A stretch of DNA of 64,000 bases from Streptomyces sp. ICBB 8177. GTDB taxonomy: Bacteria > Actinomycetota > Actinomycetes > Streptomycetales > Streptomycetaceae. This document shows positions 31,851-40,917 of the stretch, piece by piece. Below the pieces are notes generated by a model. The model was not told the origin of the DNA and ran no database searches. It saw only the letters and a list, made by a program, of their open reading frames with translations. How positions within the stretch are numbered: position 1 is the stretch's first letter; each line of letters begins with the position of its first letter. A program made the position numbers and the translations under genes. The stretch is from assembly GCF_003144095.1 (NCBI RefSeq), contig NZ_NSKH01000018.1:2323541-2387540 (forward strand), in the 5' to 3' direction.

Positions 31851-32804
31851 GTGCACACCGTCGCGGTTCTGGCACTCGACCGGGTCATCCCGTTCGACCT
31901 GTCCACGCCCCTGGAGGTCTTCGGCCGGGTCAGGCTGCCGGATGGGCGCAGGCCCTACCAGGTGCGTGTGTGCGGGGGTGGCGCGCAGGTTCCGGCGGCC
32001 GGATTCGTCATCACCGCACCCTGGGGACTGGACGGGCTGGCCGACGCCGACACCGTGATCGTCCCAGGTCGTGCGGAAGGCGCGCCTCCGCCGGGCGAGG
32101 AGGTGCTGGAGGCATTGCGCGGGGCGGCGGCACGGGGCACCAGGATCGCCTCGATCTGCGTCGGCGCCTTCGACCTCGCCCTGACCGGGCTGCTCGACGG
32201 ACTGGCGGCGACCACGCACTGGATCGCCGCCTCCGATCTGGCCCGGCGCTTCCCCGCGGTCGAGGCGCGGCCCGACGTCCTCTACGTCGACAACGGGCAG
32301 TTCCTCACCTCCGCGGGCGCCTCGGCGGGGCTCGACCTGTGCCTGCACATGATCCGCCGCGACTTCGGCTCCGCGGTGGCCGCCGACGCGGCCCGGCTGG
32401 CGGTCGCCCCACTGGAACGCGAGGGGGGCCAGGCCCAGTTCGTCGTCCACCCCCAGCCGCCGGTCCCGCGGGGTTCCACGCTCGAACCGGTGCTCGCCTG
32501 GATGGAGGAGCACCTCGGTGAGGAGCTGACGCTCGACCTCATCGCCCGGCGCAGCGGCATGAGCGGACGCACGTTCAGCCGCCGGTTCCGCGAACAGACC
32601 GGCACCACGCCGCTGCAGTGGCTGCTGCGGGCCCGGGTGCGGCGGGCGCAGTTTCTCCTGGAGAACACCGACCACACCATCGACCGCATCGCCGACCAGG
32701 CCGGATTCGGTTCCCCGACCGCCTTCCGCGAGCGCTTCAAACGGGTCGCCGGCACCACACCGCAGAGCTACCGGGCAGCCTTCCGCGGCGGCGAGCACGC
32801 CTGA
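31851..32804 (+). CDS. GlxA-type AraC-family regulator with DJ-1/PfpI domain
   Basis: A 317-residue regulator. The N-terminal class-I glutamine-amidotransferase-like (DJ-1/PfpI) domain (1 to about 190) has the nucleophile-elbow-type Cys in IASICVGAFDLALTGLLDG near 102. The C-terminal AraC domain (about 212-312) shows both helix-turn-helices: LTLDLIARRSGMSGRTFSRR and TIDRIADQAGFGSPTAFRER. The GTG start has GGAG 8 bases upstream. Such regulators often sense small molecules via the N-terminal domain and activate neighbours; the DJ-1-like gene downstream is a candidate partner. Confidence 0.9.
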   Translation: MHTVAVLALDRVIPFDLSTPLEVFGRVRLPDGRRPYQVRVCGGGAQVPAAGFVITAPWGLDGLADADTVIVPGRAEGAPPPGEEVLEALRGAAARGTRIASICVGAFDLALTGLLDGLAATTHWIAASDLARRFPAVEARPDVLYVDNGQFLTSAGASAGLDLCLHMIRRDFGSAVAADAARLAVAPLEREGGQAQFVVHPQPPVPRGSTLEPVLAWMEEHLGEELTLDLIARRSGMSGRTFSRRFREQTGTTPLQWLLRARVRRAQFLLENTDHTIDRIADQAGFGSPTAFRERFKRVAGTTPQSYRAAFRGGEHA

Positions 32805-33093
32805 CGAGGCTTCCCCTCGCTTCGGACGGTGGCGCGTCCGCGGCGGACGCCCGCCCACCGCGGACGCCCGCGCCGGATCGAACGCCCGCGCCCGATGCCG
32901 CCCGCCGCCGCAGGCCCGACCCCGGGCCCCGACCGTCCCCCGTCCCAGCTCTTCGGAGGACTCGCGGCGGCATTCTGTGGCGAGATCCCGTTGAGGCGTG
33001 TCATTCGAGCCCCTCTTCGTCCTGCGCACCGGTTCCTAGCCTCAAGGCGAGGCCGGTGATCGCCGGCTCCCGGCTCCCACGAAGGACACTCAC

Positions 33094-33813
33094 ATGCACG
33101 TCCAGATCGTGTTGTTCGACGGTTTCGACCCGCTTGACGCCATCGCCCCGCTCGAGGTCCTCCATGCCGGTGGAACCGCCTCAGGGGGAGCGGTCAGCGT
33201 GGAACTGGTCAGCGCCGAAGGCCCGCGCGAGGTCGTCAGCGGCGTCGGTGGCCTGACGCTGCGCACCACCGGCGTCCTCGAACCCTCCCGCCCCGGCGTG
33301 GTCCTCCTCCCCGGCGCCGCCGGGCGCGTCGGCGACCCCCAAGCGGACGACCCCGATGCCGCTGGCGACGCGGTCGCCGACGGGGGCGGCACGGCCGAAG
33401 AGGACGGGATGCGGGACGACGCCATCCCGGTCCGGCTGGCCCGCGCGCTGGAGACCGAGCTGCCGGTGCTGCTCAAGGCCGCCATGGTGGACGCACGCGT
33501 CACCGTGGCGACGGTCTGCGGCGGGTCGCTCGTACTGGCCATGGCCGGCCTCCTCCAGGACCGCCACGCCACCACCCACCACTTGGGCCTCGACCTCCTC
33601 GGCGCGACGGGTGCCCACGCCGTCCGCGCCCGGGTCGTCGACGACGGCGACCTGGTCACCGCCGCGGGGGTCACCTCAGGACTCGACCTCGGGCTGTACC
33701 TGCTGGAGCGCGAAGTGGGCCCGCGGATCGCCCACGCCGTCGAGGAGTTGTTCGCCCACGAGCGCCGCGGTGTCACCTGGCGCACCGACGGTCCCGAGCC
33801 CGCCGGCTTCTGA
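33094..33813 (+). CDS. DJ-1/PfpI-family protein
   Basis: A 239-residue protein. The start MHVQIVLFDGFDPLDAIAPL and the elbow ATVCGGSLVLAMAGLLQDRH near 145 are typical DJ-1/PfpI elements, followed by HHLGLDLLGATGA and the TAAGVTSGLDLGL strand shared with GlxA-type domains. An acidic insertion (about residues 85-110, QADDPDAAGDAVADGGG and so on) separates the second strand from the helix and is unusual for the family. GAAGGA lies 9 bases upstream. Possible roles include a chaperone, glyoxalase III or ligand sensor; no DNA-binding part is present. The 289-base gap before it shows no gene. Confidence 0.85.
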   Translation: MHVQIVLFDGFDPLDAIAPLEVLHAGGTASGGAVSVELVSAEGPREVVSGVGGLTLRTTGVLEPSRPGVVLLPGAAGRVGDPQADDPDAAGDAVADGGGTAEEDGMRDDAIPVRLARALETELPVLLKAAMVDARVTVATVCGGSLVLAMAGLLQDRHATTHHLGLDLLGATGAHAVRARVVDDGDLVTAAGVTSGLDLGLYLLEREVGPRIAHAVEELFAHERRGVTWRTDGPEPAGF

Positions 33814-33857
33814 GTCGCCCCACCGCCCCGCACGTCACAAGCAAGGAATCGCTGCTC

Positions 33858-34196
33858 ATGTCCACTGATATCGAAGGCATTTGGGACCTGACCATCGTCA
33901 CGCCCCTCGGACGGGTGCGGCCGGTCGTCGAACTGCGCAGGCGCGACGGGGTGCTGGTCGGCGCCGCCCATGGCGCGGGCGAGGACCTGCCCCTGAACGA
34001 CATCACCCTCGACGGCGACCGGCTGTCCTGGAAGCAGTCGATCACCCGCCCGATGCGCCTCGACCTGGCCTTCGCCGTCACCGTCGACGGCGACACCCTC
34101 ACCGGCACCTCCAAAGCCGGCCGCCTCCCGTCGTCGAAGGTCACCGGCCGACGCCGCCCGGACGATGCCACCGTGCCCGGCGAGTCGGCTCGATGA
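33858..34196 (+). CDS. Hypothetical small beta-barrel-like protein
   Basis: A 112-residue protein, not a named family. IEGIWDLTIVTPLGRVRPVV, then LNDITLDGDRLSWKQSITRP and LAFAVTVDGDTLTGTSKAG show alternating short strands with repeated GxxDGD turns, like lipocalin-type proteins of unknown role that bind small hydrophobic ligands. No signal peptide or membrane segment. The start ATG is preceded by AAGGAA. Its stop overlaps the next gene (ATGA), so they are cotranscribed. Confidence 0.7.
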   Translation: MSTDIEGIWDLTIVTPLGRVRPVVELRRRDGVLVGAAHGAGEDLPLNDITLDGDRLSWKQSITRPMRLDLAFAVTVDGDTLTGTSKAGRLPSSKVTGRRRPDDATVPGESAR

Positions 34197-34786
34197 CCGC
34201 GTCCCGCACCGTCGCCGCGGCGGCGGCAGGAGGGCCCGCACTGGTGTTCCTCGTCGCGAACGCCATCGGCGGTACGCTGCCCGCGTCCGCCGCCGCGATG
34301 GTGACGGCGTCGCTCGTCCTCGCGTGGCGGCTGCGCGCCCGGCGGCAGGTGCGGCACGCGGTCGCCGGAGCCCTGCTGGCGACCGCGTGCGCGGCCGTGG
34401 CGGCCTGGACGGGGCAGGCGCGGGGGTTCTTCCTCCTCCCCATGCTGATCCCGGCCGCGGCGACGGCGGCCTGCCTGCTGTCCCTCGCGGCCGACCGCCC
34501 CTTGGCCGGCCTGGTCGCGAACAGGCTGGTGGGCGGCCCGCCAGGGTGGCGTTCGCACCGGGCGCTGTACCGCTTCTACGCGGCGGCGACGGTGGTCATC
34601 GCCCTCGTGAGCCTCGTGAGCCTGGCCGCGCAGGTGGCGCTGTACCGCTGGAGCGACGTCGCCTGGCTGGGACTCCTTCACATCCTGATGGGCCCGCTGT
34701 GGGCCTCCATCACGGCGCTCTCCATGGTGCTGTCCCGCAGAACGGTCAACCGCGAGCGGTACGCGACCGCCCCCGGCGCCCGCTGA
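34193..34786 (+). CDS. Hypothetical polytopic membrane protein
   Basis: A 197-residue protein with about five or six hydrophobic stretches (for example ALVFLVANAIGGTLPASAAA near 15-34, then 34-50, 60-75, 85-105, 130-155, 165-185). It is not assigned to a named family; similar short, Ala-rich membrane proteins of unknown function are common in actinobacteria. Its ATG overlaps the stop of the beta-barrel-like gene, suggesting a two-gene unit that follows the DJ-1-like gene by 45 bases. A strong hairpin terminator follows. Confidence 0.65.
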   Translation: MTASRTVAAAAAGGPALVFLVANAIGGTLPASAAAMVTASLVLAWRLRARRQVRHAVAGALLATACAAVAAWTGQARGFFLLPMLIPAAATAACLLSLAADRPLAGLVANRLVGGPPGWRSHRALYRFYAAATVVIALVSLVSLAAQVALYRWSDVAWLGLLHILMGPLWASITALSMVLSRRTVNRERYATAPGAR

Positions 34787-34839
34787 CCGCCGGAAGGCCC
34801 GCCCCTGACGGCGCGTCGGGGGCGAGGGCGCACACACAA

Positions 34840-34881
34840 GAAGACCCCGTACTCAGCGAGGCCGCTGATGACGGGGTCTTC
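34840..34881. terminator. Bidirectional terminator between membrane-protein gene and tRNA-Arg
   Basis: GAAGACCCCGT (34840-34850) pairs with ACGGGGTCTTC (34871-34881); the 20-base loop contains a nested CAGCG/CGCTG stem. On the minus strand the stem is followed by TTGTGTG. It sits 18 bases from the tRNA 3' end and 53 bases after the plus-strand gene. Confidence 0.75.
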
Positions 34882-34899
34882 GGACACCTGACCAAGAGG

Positions 34900-34971
34900 T
34901 GCCCCCGGCAGGATTCGAACCTGCGCACACGGCTCCGGAGGCCGTTGCTCTATCCCCTGAGCTACGGGGGC
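34900..34971 (-). tRNA. tRNA-Arg (anticodon CCG)
   Basis: 72 bases fold as a complete cloverleaf: acceptor GCCCCCG/CGGGGGC, D arm GCTC-AGGGGATA-GAGC, anticodon arm ACGGC-CTCCGGA-GCCGT with anticodon CCG, a 4-base variable loop, and T arm GCAGG-TTCGAAT-CCTGC. Discriminator A; CCA is not encoded. It reads CGG arginine codons, frequent in this genome. Confidence 0.97.
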
Positions 34972-35144
34972 GTGTCGTTCGCGTTGCGGCGACGGGTAGA
35001 ACCCTACCAGCTTCGCGACCATGCCCGTGACGGGGTTTTCGCGGGGTGTGGAGGGGCTGCGGCAGGCCCCGCCCGGAAGTGGGGGAGGCGCGCCCGGTCG
35101 GGGAAGAAGTGGGTAAAACGCGGACGCAACCGCCGGCGCGCGCC

Positions 35145-35150
35145 TACGCT
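35145..35150 (+). promoter_or_regulatory. Leaderless -10 element for response regulator
   Basis: TACGCT ends 7 bases before GTG 35158. No ribosome binding site is present. Confidence 0.4.
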
Positions 35151-35157
35151 GCTGGGT

Positions 35158-35580
35158 GTGCAGGGCGCGCCCGGCCGGGTGCTTGTGGTCGACGACAACA
35201 AGGTCATCCGGCAGCTGATCAGGGTCAACCTCGAGCTGGAGGGCTTCGAGGTCGTGACCGCGGCCGACGGTGCGGAATGCCTGGAGGCGGCGCACCGCGT
35301 CCGGCCCGACGTCGTCACGCTCGACGTGGTCATGCCCCGCCTCGACGGCCTGCGTACCGCCGCCCGGCTGCGGGCCGACCCGCGCACCGCCCACCTCCCC
35401 ATCGCGATCGTCAGCGCCTGCGGCCGTCCCGAGATCGAGCGGGGGCAACGCGCCGGGGTCGACGCCTTCCTCGACAAGCCCTTCGACCCCGCCGTACTGG
35501 TGCGCCTCGTGCACGACCTCATGCGGCGGCGTACGGCCCGCGACGCGCCCGCTCCGGCGGCCCCCGTCGTCCGGACGTGA
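35158..35580 (+). CDS. Single-domain response regulator (CheY-like)
   Basis: A 140-residue receiver domain with no output domain. The acidic pair is Asp12-Asp13 (VLVVDDNKVIRQ), the phosphoacceptor is Asp56 in VTLDVVMPRLDG, Ser86 stands in the Thr/Ser position (IAIVSACGRP), and Lys107 is in FLDKPFDPAVL. It ends in an Ala/Pro-rich tail. No kinase gene is adjacent, so it probably receives phosphate from a distant kinase or a phosphorelay. GTG 35158 is chosen from the leaderless promoter; GTG 35179 is possible. It lies just upstream of nrtL and divergent from tRNA-Arg. Confidence 0.9.
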   Translation: MQGAPGRVLVVDDNKVIRQLIRVNLELEGFEVVTAADGAECLEAAHRVRPDVVTLDVVMPRLDGLRTAARLRADPRTAHLPIAIVSACGRPEIERGQRAGVDAFLDKPFDPAVLVRLVHDLMRRRTARDAPAPAAPVVRT

Positions 35581-35637
35581 CGGCCCGCCCCCGTCCACCC
35601 CTCGGAACCGGTTCGCCCTCCCACCCCCCACCTCACC

Positions 35638-35643
35638 TACGCT
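35638..35643 (+). promoter_or_regulatory. Leaderless -10 element for nrtL
   Basis: TACGCT ends 6 bases before GTG 35650, the same arrangement as for the response regulator gene. TTCGCC lies 20 bases further upstream. Confidence 0.45.
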
Positions 35644-35649
35644 GGGCCT

Positions 35650-36612
35650 GTGACCCCCGGAGACCTCTCCCTCGCCGTCCGGCGCGCCGTGCGGTGTGCC
35701 GTCGACGACGGTGAGCTGGGGGTCGCCGTGCCCGAACGCGTCGACATCGGCCGTACCCGGGATGCCGGTGAGGGGGACTACGCGATCAGCCTCCCGCTGC
35801 GCCTGGCCAAGCCCGCGGGACTCAAGCCGCTGGACGTCGCCGACACTCTGGCCCGCAGGCTCACCGGCGCCCCCGGACTCGCGCGCGTCGCGGTCGCGCC
35901 CCCCGGCTTCCTCAACGTCACCCTCGACGCCGCCGCCCGCGCCGCCCTGCTCGCCTCGGTACGCGCCCACCCCGGCCCCCGCGCCACCCTCGACGACCTC
36001 CACCTCACGCCCGCCCACGACGGCGAACCCCGCGCCGAAGCCGTCGCCGACGCGCTCACCCGGATGCTGCGCGCCTGCGGCGCCCACGACGGGCCGCTCG
36101 CGCCGGTCCGGGTGCGCCCCGCGCCGAAGCCGCTTCCCGCGCTCACCGCCGACGCGTTGCGCTGGGCCCTCGTGCGCCCGCCCGCGGGGGACACCCCCGC
36201 CCTCGACCCGGCCGCCCTGCTCTCCCAGCGCCACGCCAACCCGCTCTTCCGCATCCAGTACGCGCACGCCCGCGCCCACGCCCTGCTGCGGGGCGGCGCC
36301 GCCCTCGGCATCACCCCCGTCGACGGCACCGCCGAACACCCCGCGGAACGCGCCCTGCTCGCCGTGCTCGCCGACCACCCCCGCGTGGTGGCCGCCGCGG
36401 CCCGCGACCGCGCGCCCGACCGGCTCGCCCGCGCCCTGGAGCACACCGCCGACGCCTTCTTCGACTTCCACGACGCCTGCCCGGCGCTCCCGCTCGGCGA
36501 CGAGAAACCCTCGGCCGCCCACCGGGTGCGGCTGGCGCTCGCCGACGCCGCCGCCCCGGTGCTGGCCGGCGGCCTCGCCCTGCTCGGCATCGGCGCCCCC
36601 GACCACCTGTGA
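35650..36612 (+). CDS. nrtL: ArgS-related anticodon-binding protein NrtL
   Basis: A 320-residue protein built from the non-catalytic parts of arginyl-tRNA synthetase. The N-terminal ~90 residues resemble the Arg-tRNA synthetase N-domain (PLRLAKPAGLKPLDVADTLA and VAPPGFLNVTLD), and the C-terminal third is a DALR anticodon-binding domain (NPLFRIQYAHARAHALLRGG, then RALEHTADAFFDFHDACPAL). The HIGH and KMSKS-containing Rossmann catalytic domain is missing. It may bind tRNA-Arg or act in a non-ribosomal role. It is 25 bases upstream of lysA in the same direction and 680 bases from a divergent tRNA-Arg gene. The name follows actinobacterial usage as recalled. Confidence 0.85.
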   Translation: MTPGDLSLAVRRAVRCAVDDGELGVAVPERVDIGRTRDAGEGDYAISLPLRLAKPAGLKPLDVADTLARRLTGAPGLARVAVAPPGFLNVTLDAAARAALLASVRAHPGPRATLDDLHLTPAHDGEPRAEAVADALTRMLRACGAHDGPLAPVRVRPAPKPLPALTADALRWALVRPPAGDTPALDPAALLSQRHANPLFRIQYAHARAHALLRGGAALGITPVDGTAEHPAERALLAVLADHPRVVAAAARDRAPDRLARALEHTADAFFDFHDACPALPLGDEKPSAAHRVRLALADAAAPVLAGGLALLGIGAPDHL

Positions 36613-36636
36613 CCCGACGTTTGAGGACGTAAGACC

Positions 36637-38028
36637 GTGAGCCGTTCCGCCCACCCCGCCGGACCCCGGTACGCCGACGTGCTGCCCGAGGGCCACTACA
36701 CCGCCCCGCCCGCCGACCTCAACGCCCTCGACCCGCGCGTGTGGTCCCGTACCGTCGCCCGGGGAGAGGACGGCGTCGTCACCGTGGGTGGCGTGGGGGT
36801 CACCGAACTCGCGGAGCGCTTCGGCACGCCCGCGTACGTGATGGACGAGGCCGACTTCCGCGCGCGCTGCCGTGCCTGGCGCGAGGCGTTCGGCCGGGAC
36901 GCCGACGTCTTCTACGCGGGCAAGGCGTTCCTGTCCCGCGCGATCGTGCGTTGGCTGACCGAGGAGGGACTCAACCTCGACGTCTGCTCCGAGGGCGAAC
37001 TCGCCACCGCGCTCGCCGCAGGCATGCCCGCCGAGCGCATCGCGCTGCACGGCAACAACAAGTCCGCCCGCGAGATCGAGCGCGCCGTCGAGGCGGGCGT
37101 CGGCCGCATCGTCCTCGACTCCTTCCAGGAGATCGCCCGCGTAGCCGGGACCGCCGAGCGCCTCGGGCGGCGCCAGCGCGTCCAGATCCGGGTCACCGTC
37201 GGCGTCGAGGCGCACACCCACGAGTTCATCGCCACCGCGCACGAGGACCAGAAGTTCGGCATCGCGCTCGCCGAGGGGCAGGCCGCCGAGGCGGTGCGCC
37301 GGGCGATCAAGCTGGACAGCCTGGAGCTGATCGGCATCCACTCGCACATCGGCTCGCAGATCTTCGACACCTCCGGCTTCGAGGTCGCCGCCCACCGCGT
37401 CGTCGGCCTGCTGAAGGACGTACGCGACGAGCACGGCGTCGAACTGCCCGAGATCGACCTCGGCGGCGGCCTCGGCATCGCGTACACCTCGGACGACGAC
37501 CCGCGCGAGCCCGCCGAGATCGCCGCCGCGCTGCGCGAGATCGTCACCCGGGAGTGCGCGGCGGCCGGGCTCGCGGTGCCGCGCATCTCGGTGGAGCCGG
37601 GGCGCGCGATCGCCGGCCCGACCGCGTTCACGCTCTACGAGGTCGGCACCGTCAAGCCGCTGCGGGGCCTGCGCACGTACGTCAGCGTGGACGGCGGGAT
37701 GTCGGACAACATCCGCACCGCGCTGTACGACGCCGAGTACAGCGTCAGCCTGGTCTCCCGCGCCTCGACCGCGGAGCCGATGCTGACCCGGGTGGTCGGC
37801 AAGCACTGCGAGTCGGGCGACATCGTGGTCAAGGACGCCTTCCTGCCCGCCGACGTCGCGCCCGGCGACCTGATCGCGGTCCCGGCCACCGGCGCGTACT
37901 GCCGCTCGATGGCGAGCAACTACAACCACGCGCTGCGCCCCCCGGTCGTCGCGGTGCACGAGGGCGAGGCGCGGGTGATCGTCCGGCGGGAGACGGAGGA
38001 GGATCTGCTGCGTCTCGATATCGGCTAG
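36637..38028 (+). CDS. lysA: Diaminopimelate decarboxylase
   Basis: A 463-residue PLP enzyme converting meso-DAP to L-lysine. The PLP lysine is Lys96 in [15 protein letters not shown]. Other signatures are [29 protein letters not shown] (His near 230), [18 protein letters not shown] and, near the end, [12 protein letters not shown]. Length is normal for the actinobacterial type with an N-terminal extension. GTG 36637 has GAGGA 9 bases upstream. It is directly downstream of nrtL and upstream of hom, linking lysine and threonine branches of the aspartate family. Confidence 0.95.
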   Translation: MSRSAHPAGPRYADVLPEGHYTAPPADLNALDPRVWSRTVARGEDGVVTVGGVGVTELAERFGTPAYVMDEADFRARCRAWREAFGRDADVFYAGKAFLSRAIVRWLTEEGLNLDVCSEGELATALAAGMPAERIALHGNNKSAREIERAVEAGVGRIVLDSFQEIARVAGTAERLGRRQRVQIRVTVGVEAHTHEFIATAHEDQKFGIALAEGQAAEAVRRAIKLDSLELIGIHSHIGSQIFDTSGFEVAAHRVVGLLKDVRDEHGVELPEIDLGGGLGIAYTSDDDPREPAEIAAALREIVTRECAAAGLAVPRISVEPGRAIAGPTAFTLYEVGTVKPLRGLRTYVSVDGGMSDNIRTALYDAEYSVSLVSRASTAEPMLTRVVGKHCESGDIVVKDAFLPADVAPGDLIAVPATGAYCRSMASNYNHALRPPVVAVHEGEARVIVRRETEEDLLRLDIG

Positions 38029-38057
38029 CAAGATCTTGGTCTCGGATCCTGGACAAA

Positions 38058-38075
38058 GGACGGAAAGTCCCGTCC
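38058..38075 (+). terminator. Short hairpin after lysA
   Basis: GGACGG (38058-38063) and CCGTCC (38070-38075) form a 6-base-pair stem with a 6-base loop, 30 bases after the lysA stop. It could be a weak terminator or part of the hom leader. Confidence 0.35.
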
Positions 38076-38177
38076 GGTGGGTGAGACTGGTCCCACAACG
38101 GGCCGCCGCGGCCCGGTACCGGAGCGGGCCGCCGTCGCGCGTCCGCACACGCAGGTGTTCGTAGGAATCGAGGTCGG

Positions 38178-39521
38178 ATGATGCGTACGCGTCCGCTGAA
38201 AGTGGCGCTGCTGGGCTGTGGAGTGGTGGGCTCTGAGGTCGCGCGCATCATGACGACGCACACGCACGACCTCACAGCCCGCATCGGCGCGCCCGTGGAA
38301 CTCGCCGGGATCGCCGTGCGCAGGCCGGACCGGGTGCGCCAGGGCGTGCCCGCCGACCTGATCACCACCGACGCCACCGCCCTGGTCAAACGCGGCGACA
38401 TCGACGTGGTGGTCGAGGTGATCGGCGGCATCGAGCCGGTGCGCACGCTGATCACCACCGCGTTCGAGCACGGCGCGAGCGTGGTCTCCGCCAACAAGGC
38501 GCTGCTCGCGGCCGACGGTGCCACGCTGCACGCGGCGGCCGTCAAGGCGGGCGTCGACCTGTACTACGAGGCCGCGGTCGCCGGGGCGATCCCGCTGATC
38601 CGGCCGCTGCGCGAGTCGCTCGCCGGCGACAAGGTCAACCGGGTGCTCGGCATCGTCAACGGCACCACCAACTTCATCCTGGACCGGATGGACTCCACCG
38701 GCGCCGGCTACTCCGAGGCGCTGGACGAGGCGACCGCGCTCGGCTACGCGGAGGCCGACCCGACCGCCGATGTCGAGGGCTTCGACGCCGCCGCCAAGGC
38801 CGCCATCCTCGCCGGGATCGCCTTCCACACCCGCGTCACCATCGGCGACGTGCACCGCGAGGGCCTCACCGAGGTCACCGCGGCCGACATCGCGTCCGCC
38901 AAGCGCATGGGCTGCACCGTCAAACTGCTGGCCATCTGCGACCGCAGCGCCGACGGCAGGTCGGTGACCGCCCGCGTCCACCCCGCGATGATCCCGCTCA
39001 GCCACCCGCTGGCCAGCGTGCGCGAGGCGTACAACGCGGTCTTCGTGGAGGCCGACGCGGCCGGGCAGTTGATGTTCTACGGCCCCGGCGCGGGCGGCGC
39101 GCCCACCGCCTCCGCGGTCCTGGGCGACCTGGTCGCCGCCTGCCGCAACAAGCTCGCCGGCACCACGGGCGCAGGGGAGTCCGCGTACACCCGGTTGCCG
39201 GTGAGCCCGATGGGCGAGGTGGTCACCCGCTACCACATCAGCCTGGACGTGGCCGACAAACCCGGTGTGCTGGCCCAGGTCGCCACCGTCTTCGCCGAGC
39301 ACGACGTGTCGATCGACACCGTGCGGCAGCAGAGCAGGGACCGCGGCGCCGACGGCGTCGCCGCGGAGGGCGCGAGCGGCGCGCGGGAGGGCGGCGAGGC
39401 CTCGCTGGTCGTCGTCACCCACCGGGCACCCGACGCCGCCCTGTCGGCGACCGTCGAGGCGCTGCGGAAACTCGACACCGTGCGCGGCGTCGCGAGCATC
39501 ATGCGTGTGGAAGGGGAGTAA
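38178..39521 (+). CDS. hom: Homoserine dehydrogenase
   Basis: A 447-residue enzyme reducing aspartate semialdehyde to homoserine with NAD(P)H. The Rossmann motif is [14 protein letters not shown] (9-22). The catalytic domain contains [15 protein letters not shown] near 155-169 and [20 protein letters not shown], the family signature. The C-terminal ~80 residues form an ACT domain ([20 protein letters not shown]), the usual site of threonine feedback inhibition. Two ATG codons (38178, 38181) follow a GAGG. It is the first gene of the hom-thrC pair. Confidence 0.95.
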   Translation: MMRTRPLKVALLGCGVVGSEVARIMTTHTHDLTARIGAPVELAGIAVRRPDRVRQGVPADLITTDATALVKRGDIDVVVEVIGGIEPVRTLITTAFEHGASVVSANKALLAADGATLHAAAVKAGVDLYYEAAVAGAIPLIRPLRESLAGDKVNRVLGIVNGTTNFILDRMDSTGAGYSEALDEATALGYAEADPTADVEGFDAAAKAAILAGIAFHTRVTIGDVHREGLTEVTAADIASAKRMGCTVKLLAICDRSADGRSVTARVHPAMIPLSHPLASVREAYNAVFVEADAAGQLMFYGPGAGGAPTASAVLGDLVAACRNKLAGTTGAGESAYTRLPVSPMGEVVTRYHISLDVADKPGVLAQVATVFAEHDVSIDTVRQQSRDRGADGVAAEGASGAREGGEASLVVVTHRAPDAALSATVEALRKLDTVRGVASIMRVEGE

Positions 39522-39525
39522 CGAG

Positions 39526-40617
39526 ATGAACGCTGTGGTAGACCGCCCTCGAATGTCCGGCACCCATCAGTGGCGCGGCATCATCGAGGAGTACCGGGAC
39601 CGGCTTCCGGTGACCGCCGAGACCCCCGTGGTCACGCTGCTGGAGGGTGGCACCCCGCTCGTCCCCGCGCAGCTGCTCAGCGAACGCACCGGTTGCGACG
39701 TGTACTTGAAGGTCGAGGGCGCCAACCCCACCGGCTCCTTCAAGGACCGCGGCATGACCATGGCCATCTCCAGGGCCAAGCAGGAGGGCGCGCAGGCGGT
39801 CATCTGCGCCTCCACCGGCAACACCTCCGCCTCGGCCGCCGCGTACGCGGTGCGCGCCGGGATGGTGTGCGCGGTGCTGGTGCCGCAGGGCAAGATCGCG
39901 CTGGGCAAGATGGGCCAGGCGCTGGTGCACGGCTCGCGCATCCTCCAGGTGGACGGCAACTTCGACGACTGCCTCGACCTCGCCCGCGGCCTGTCGGAGA
40001 AGTACCCGGTGGCGCTGGTCAACTCGGTCAACCCGGTCCGCATCGAGGGCCAGAAGACCGCCGCGTTCGAGATCGTGGACGCCCTCGGCGACGCGCCCGA
40101 CATCCACGTGCTGCCGGTGGGCAACGCGGGCAACATCACCGCGTACTGGAAGGGCTACCGCGAGTACGCGGCGGACGGCATGTCCACCGGCAGGCCCCGC
40201 ATGTGGGGCTTCCAGGCAGCCGGTTCCGCGCCCATCGTGAACGGCGCGCCGGTGCGCGACCCGCAGACCATCGCCACCGCGATCCGGATCGGCAACCCCG
40301 CGTCCTGGACGTTCGCGGAGGCGGCGCGCGACGAGTCGGGCGGCCTCGTCGAAGCGGTGACCGACCGTCAGATCCTGTCCGCCTACCGCCTGTTGGCCTC
40401 CCGGGAGGGCGTCTTCGTCGAGCCCGCGTCGGCCGCCTCGGTGGCCGGGCTGCTCAAGGCGGCCGAGGAGGGCAGGCTCGACCCGGGCCAGCGCGTGGTG
40501 TGCACGGTCACCGGCAACGGCCTGAAGGACCCCGACTGGGCGGTCGCCGGCGCCCCGCAGCCCATCACCGTCCCGGTCGACGCGGACGCGGCGGCCGAAC
40601 GCCTCGGCCTGGCCTGA
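39526..40617 (+). CDS. thrC: Threonine synthase
   Basis: A 363-residue PLP enzyme making threonine from O-phosphohomoserine. The PLP lysine is Lys73 in [14 protein letters not shown]; the PLP-phosphate loop [14 protein letters not shown] and the serine-rich [18 protein letters not shown] are typical of the short, class-II-type synthase. ATG 39526 starts four bases after the hom stop with GGGGAG upstream, so the two are cotranscribed. A strong terminator separates it from thrB. Confidence 0.95.
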   Translation: MNAVVDRPRMSGTHQWRGIIEEYRDRLPVTAETPVVTLLEGGTPLVPAQLLSERTGCDVYLKVEGANPTGSFKDRGMTMAISRAKQEGAQAVICASTGNTSASAAAYAVRAGMVCAVLVPQGKIALGKMGQALVHGSRILQVDGNFDDCLDLARGLSEKYPVALVNSVNPVRIEGQKTAAFEIVDALGDAPDIHVLPVGNAGNITAYWKGYREYAADGMSTGRPRMWGFQAAGSAPIVNGAPVRDPQTIATAIRIGNPASWTFAEAARDESGGLVEAVTDRQILSAYRLLASREGVFVEPASAASVAGLLKAAEEGRLDPGQRVVCTVTGNGLKDPDWAVAGAPQPITVPVDADAAAERLGLA

Positions 40618-40635
40618 CGCCACGCCGTGCCACCC

Positions 40636-40667
40636 GTGCACCGGGCCGCCCCGATGGCCCGGTGCAC
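40636..40667 (+). terminator. Terminator after thrC
   Basis: GTGCACCGGGCC (40636-40647) and GGCCCGGTGCAC (40656-40667) form a perfect 12-base-pair stem with an 8-base loop, 18 bases past the thrC stop. It implies thrB has its own promoter. Confidence 0.85.
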
Positions 40668-40734
40668 AAGGCAGAGTGCGACACGCACCGTGCGCCCCGC
40701 GTGCGCCCTGTGTCGCCACAGAACCTTCCTTCGA

Positions 40735-40740
40735 TAGTCT
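40735..40740 (+). promoter_or_regulatory. Candidate -10 element for thrB
   Basis: TAGTCT in the 300-base thrC-thrB gap matches TANNNT. It would give a leader of about 170 bases. No good -35 was seen; support comes mainly from the terminator upstream. Confidence 0.4.
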
Positions 40741-40917
40741 GACCCCATCGGCGCCGCAGTGCGCCGTTCCCCGGACCATGCCACCGGCATCGTCCGGCCC
40801 GTCCGCGCCACCGCTGTCCCGGGTGCCGGGCGGGACCGCCCTCATCGCGCCGTACGGCCGTCACGCCAAGGCCCCAGGGTGGTAACGCACTTGCCCTACA
40901 AGGAGAGTCATCGACCG

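Noticed and set aside
34678-38148. 1156-codon open frame on the minus strand opposite the membrane-protein gene, tRNA, response regulator, nrtL and lysA
   Set aside because: Long antisense frames are expected at this G+C. It crosses a tRNA gene and five real features, is low complexity (Val/Gly/Asp/Arg) and resembles no family.
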